A stretch of 64,000 nt of DNA, taken from NCBI RefSeq assembly GCF_007672725.1, contig NZ_VDTC01000009.1:88588-152587 (forward strand). The letters run 5' to 3'. The stretch is from Corynebacterium aurimucosum ATCC 700975. Lineage in GTDB: Bacteria; Actinomycetota; Actinomycetes; Mycobacteriales; Mycobacteriaceae. The position numbers and the translations under genes were made by a program. Positions within the stretch are counted from its first letter, which is position 1, and each line of letters starts with the position of its first letter. Of the stretch, positions 62,712-64,000 are shown piece after piece. Under the pieces are notes generated by a model. The model had not been told where the DNA came from. It saw only the letters and a list, made by a program, of their open reading frames with translations, and did not search any database.

Positions 62712-63935
62712 ATGATGCCTTTCGTACTCTTATCCCTCGCCGCCCTCGCGCTCGCGGCTGGTCTCATCGTGCTCTGGTTGGATCAGCGCCAGCGTGCCGC
62801 ACACTCCGCCGGTGATGCAGCAACCGACACCGTCACCGATACTGACGCCTCTGCCGACGTTATTGCCACCGATTCCGCCGACGGCGCAGCCGATGCCGCG
62901 GCCCCTGAATCCGCCGAGCCCGAGGCCGAACCTGTACACGCCGAAGAACCCGAGCCCACAGTAGAGCCCGCCATCGCAACCGAGCCGGAAACCACCCCAG
63001 AGCCTGAGGCAGAGCCGGCCGTAGAAGCAAGCGCAGAACCGGCACCAGCGCACAGCTTTGCCGAGCGCGCAGAGCGCGCCAGGCACCTCGTGCCGGGCAG
63101 CGCCCGCCGCGAGCGCAAGGCCTTTGGCCAGCAGCGCGGCTGGGAATACATCAAGCACGATTCCTACTTGGCCGATGAGTGGACCCGCGGCGCCGCCGCC
63201 CGCGGCCAGGAACCCCGGGATATCGTGGCCGGAAGCGCCCGCGGCCATGAGACGCTGCTCTTCGACATGGGCTCAATCCCCGTCATGGCCATGCGCACCG
63301 GCGCGGCCTCCGACATTGTGGTGGATTTCCGCCGAGCAGGCGAGGAAGCGGAGAACCATTCTGAGGATCTGGTGTACGTGCGTGAGGAGGAAGGCTTCGA
63401 GGTCTTCGCCACCGATGCCGGGGTGGGACAACGCCTCATCGATGCCCGCGTCACCGACGCGCTGAGCCGTCTTCCCGCCGCGGTAACCGCCGTGTGGATG
63501 GAGGGGGAGTGGGTGCTTGCCCAGACCACCCGGCAGGCACGCAGTGCCGAGTGGGAAGCACTGCTCGAACCGCTGTCTTTGCTCGCCGATTCCGCCCGCG
63601 TGCTCCCACCGCGCTCCGAGGCTGCCCAGGTGCTGCGCGTCGATGAGCTCGACCCCAGCCGCGATATCCCGGAGCCCCCGCAGCCGGAGCCGACCGGGCC
63701 CACGGCAGTTCCGGATCGTGATGACTCCCTCGACACCCCTACCATCCAGCGCCCTACCGAGCCGGTGGTCATGCCGAGCCGCACCACCAGCGAAGCCCGC
63801 GGCACCATCGACCATTCCAGCTTGGGTGCGGACGAGGTGGACGCGATTGCCGACGGCCACGAACACCCCGCCCCCGAAAATAACCAGGCTCGCCTCCCAC
63901 GCCGTTTCGACGGCGGCTCCTCCATCTTCGACTAG
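62712..63935 (+). CDS. Membrane-anchored protein with acidic linker and globular domain
   Basis: 407 residues. One N-terminal helix (about 1-25), a long Ala/Glu/Pro/Asp-rich low-complexity linker (about 30-115), then a globular domain (about 120-310: WEYIKHDSYLADEW, GHETLLFDMGSIPVMAM, LVYVREEEGFEVFATDAGV) and a disordered Pro-rich C-terminus. It looks like a conserved corynebacterial protein of unknown function; the domain follows no family I can name. Whether the domain is inside or outside depends on helix topology; a short N-terminus with no preceding charge suggests outside. Confidence 0.8.
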   Translation: MMPFVLLSLAALALAAGLIVLWLDQRQRAAHSAGDAATDTVTDTDASADVIATDSADGAADAAAPESAEPEAEPVHAEEPEPTVEPAIATEPETTPEPEAEPAVEASAEPAPAHSFAERAERARHLVPGSARRERKAFGQQRGWEYIKHDSYLADEWTRGAAARGQEPRDIVAGSARGHETLLFDMGSIPVMAMRTGAASDIVVDFRRAGEEAENHSEDLVYVREEEGFEVFATDAGVGQRLIDARVTDALSRLPAAVTAVWMEGEWVLAQTTRQARSAEWEALLEPLSLLADSARVLPPRSEAAQVLRVDELDPSRDIPEPPQPEPTGPTAVPDRDDSLDTPTIQRPTEPVVMPSRTTSEARGTIDHSSLGADEVDAIADGHEHPAPENNQARLPRRFDGGSSIFD

Positions 63936-63941
63936 GCCTGT

Positions 63942-63998
63942 GATGTCTAGCGACTTTTTGGACACGGAGTCCAGGATGTTTTTGGACGGGATGTCTAG
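63942..63998. repeat. Edge of a short repeat element
   Basis: GATGTCTAG occurs at 63942-63950 and 63990-63998; TTTTTGGAC occurs at 63955-63963 and 63979-63987. Between them GGAC-ACG-GAGTCC is nearly palindromic. The element may continue beyond the window. Confidence 0.55.
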
Positions 63999-64000
63999 TG

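Overview
The window is GC-rich actinobacterial DNA, and its gene content points to the genus Corynebacterium. The indicators are an AftD-type arabinofuranosyltransferase beside its DUF2613 partner, a SpaA-type pilus cluster, HspR/HAIR control of chaperones, a McbR-type operator at the sulfate genes, fused PutA, a DUF222-HNH protein and DUF1023 hydrolases. The species cannot be fixed from sequence reading alone. I found no rRNA, CRISPR array, transposase, phage gene or replication origin.

Layout. 1-8.5 kb holds envelope genes: the 3' truncated aftD, a DUF2613 protein, a universal stress protein, a GH3 lipoprotein, a VanW/peptidoglycan-binding membrane protein and an ABC exporter. 8.5-17.2 kb is an accessory pilus locus. 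It starts with an AT-richer leader containing a perfect TATAAT and a run of 11 G. Then come the major pilin, a class C sortase, a base pilin (LAMTG) and a large tip pilin (LPKTG), and a second class C sortase on the opposite strand. The locus lies against a tRNA-Gly(CCC) gene. 17.7-25.4 kb holds dcd, UDP-glucose dehydrogenase, a YibE/F protein, a DUF222-HNH protein, alaT, a DUF1707 protein and a CPA2 antiporter. 25.4-33.4 kb holds a membrane Fe-S oxidoreductase with a very long Ala/Pro tail, a DUF6230/DUF6114 secreted-protein trio and a heterodimeric ABC exporter.

33.5-37.1 kb is the sulfate-activation operon cysH-cysD-cysN. It faces a short FprA-like remnant across a McbR-like operator. cysI is not next to it, and CysH has lost three of the four cysteines that hold the APS-reductase iron-sulfur cluster. 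37-42 kb carries poorly characterised membrane proteins and lipoproteins (a J-like protein and a tandem LppP/LprE pair), a nucleosidase and an AI-2E family permease. putA follows at 42.0-45.4 kb.

45.4-61.8 kb contains the heat-shock regulon: dnaK-grpE-dnaJ-hspR, and separately clpB. Both promoters show GGAA-N19-GTT (SigH-like) boxes overlapped by HspR (HAIR) inverted repeats, and dnaJ has a small hairpin over its ribosome binding site. Between them lie an aldehyde dehydrogenase, a DUF1023 pair, a nitrilase-family hydrolase, a flavohemoprotein-like enzyme, a GltS-type symporter and a fused double-TetR regulator. The window ends with a rhodanese-fold protein lacking its catalytic cysteine, a conserved membrane-anchored protein, and the edge of a repeat.

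The best candidates for new biology are the poly-G leader of the pilus locus, the altered CysH with its missing partners, the dnaJ ribosome-binding-site hairpin, the tandem TetR fusion and the cysteine-less rhodanese.
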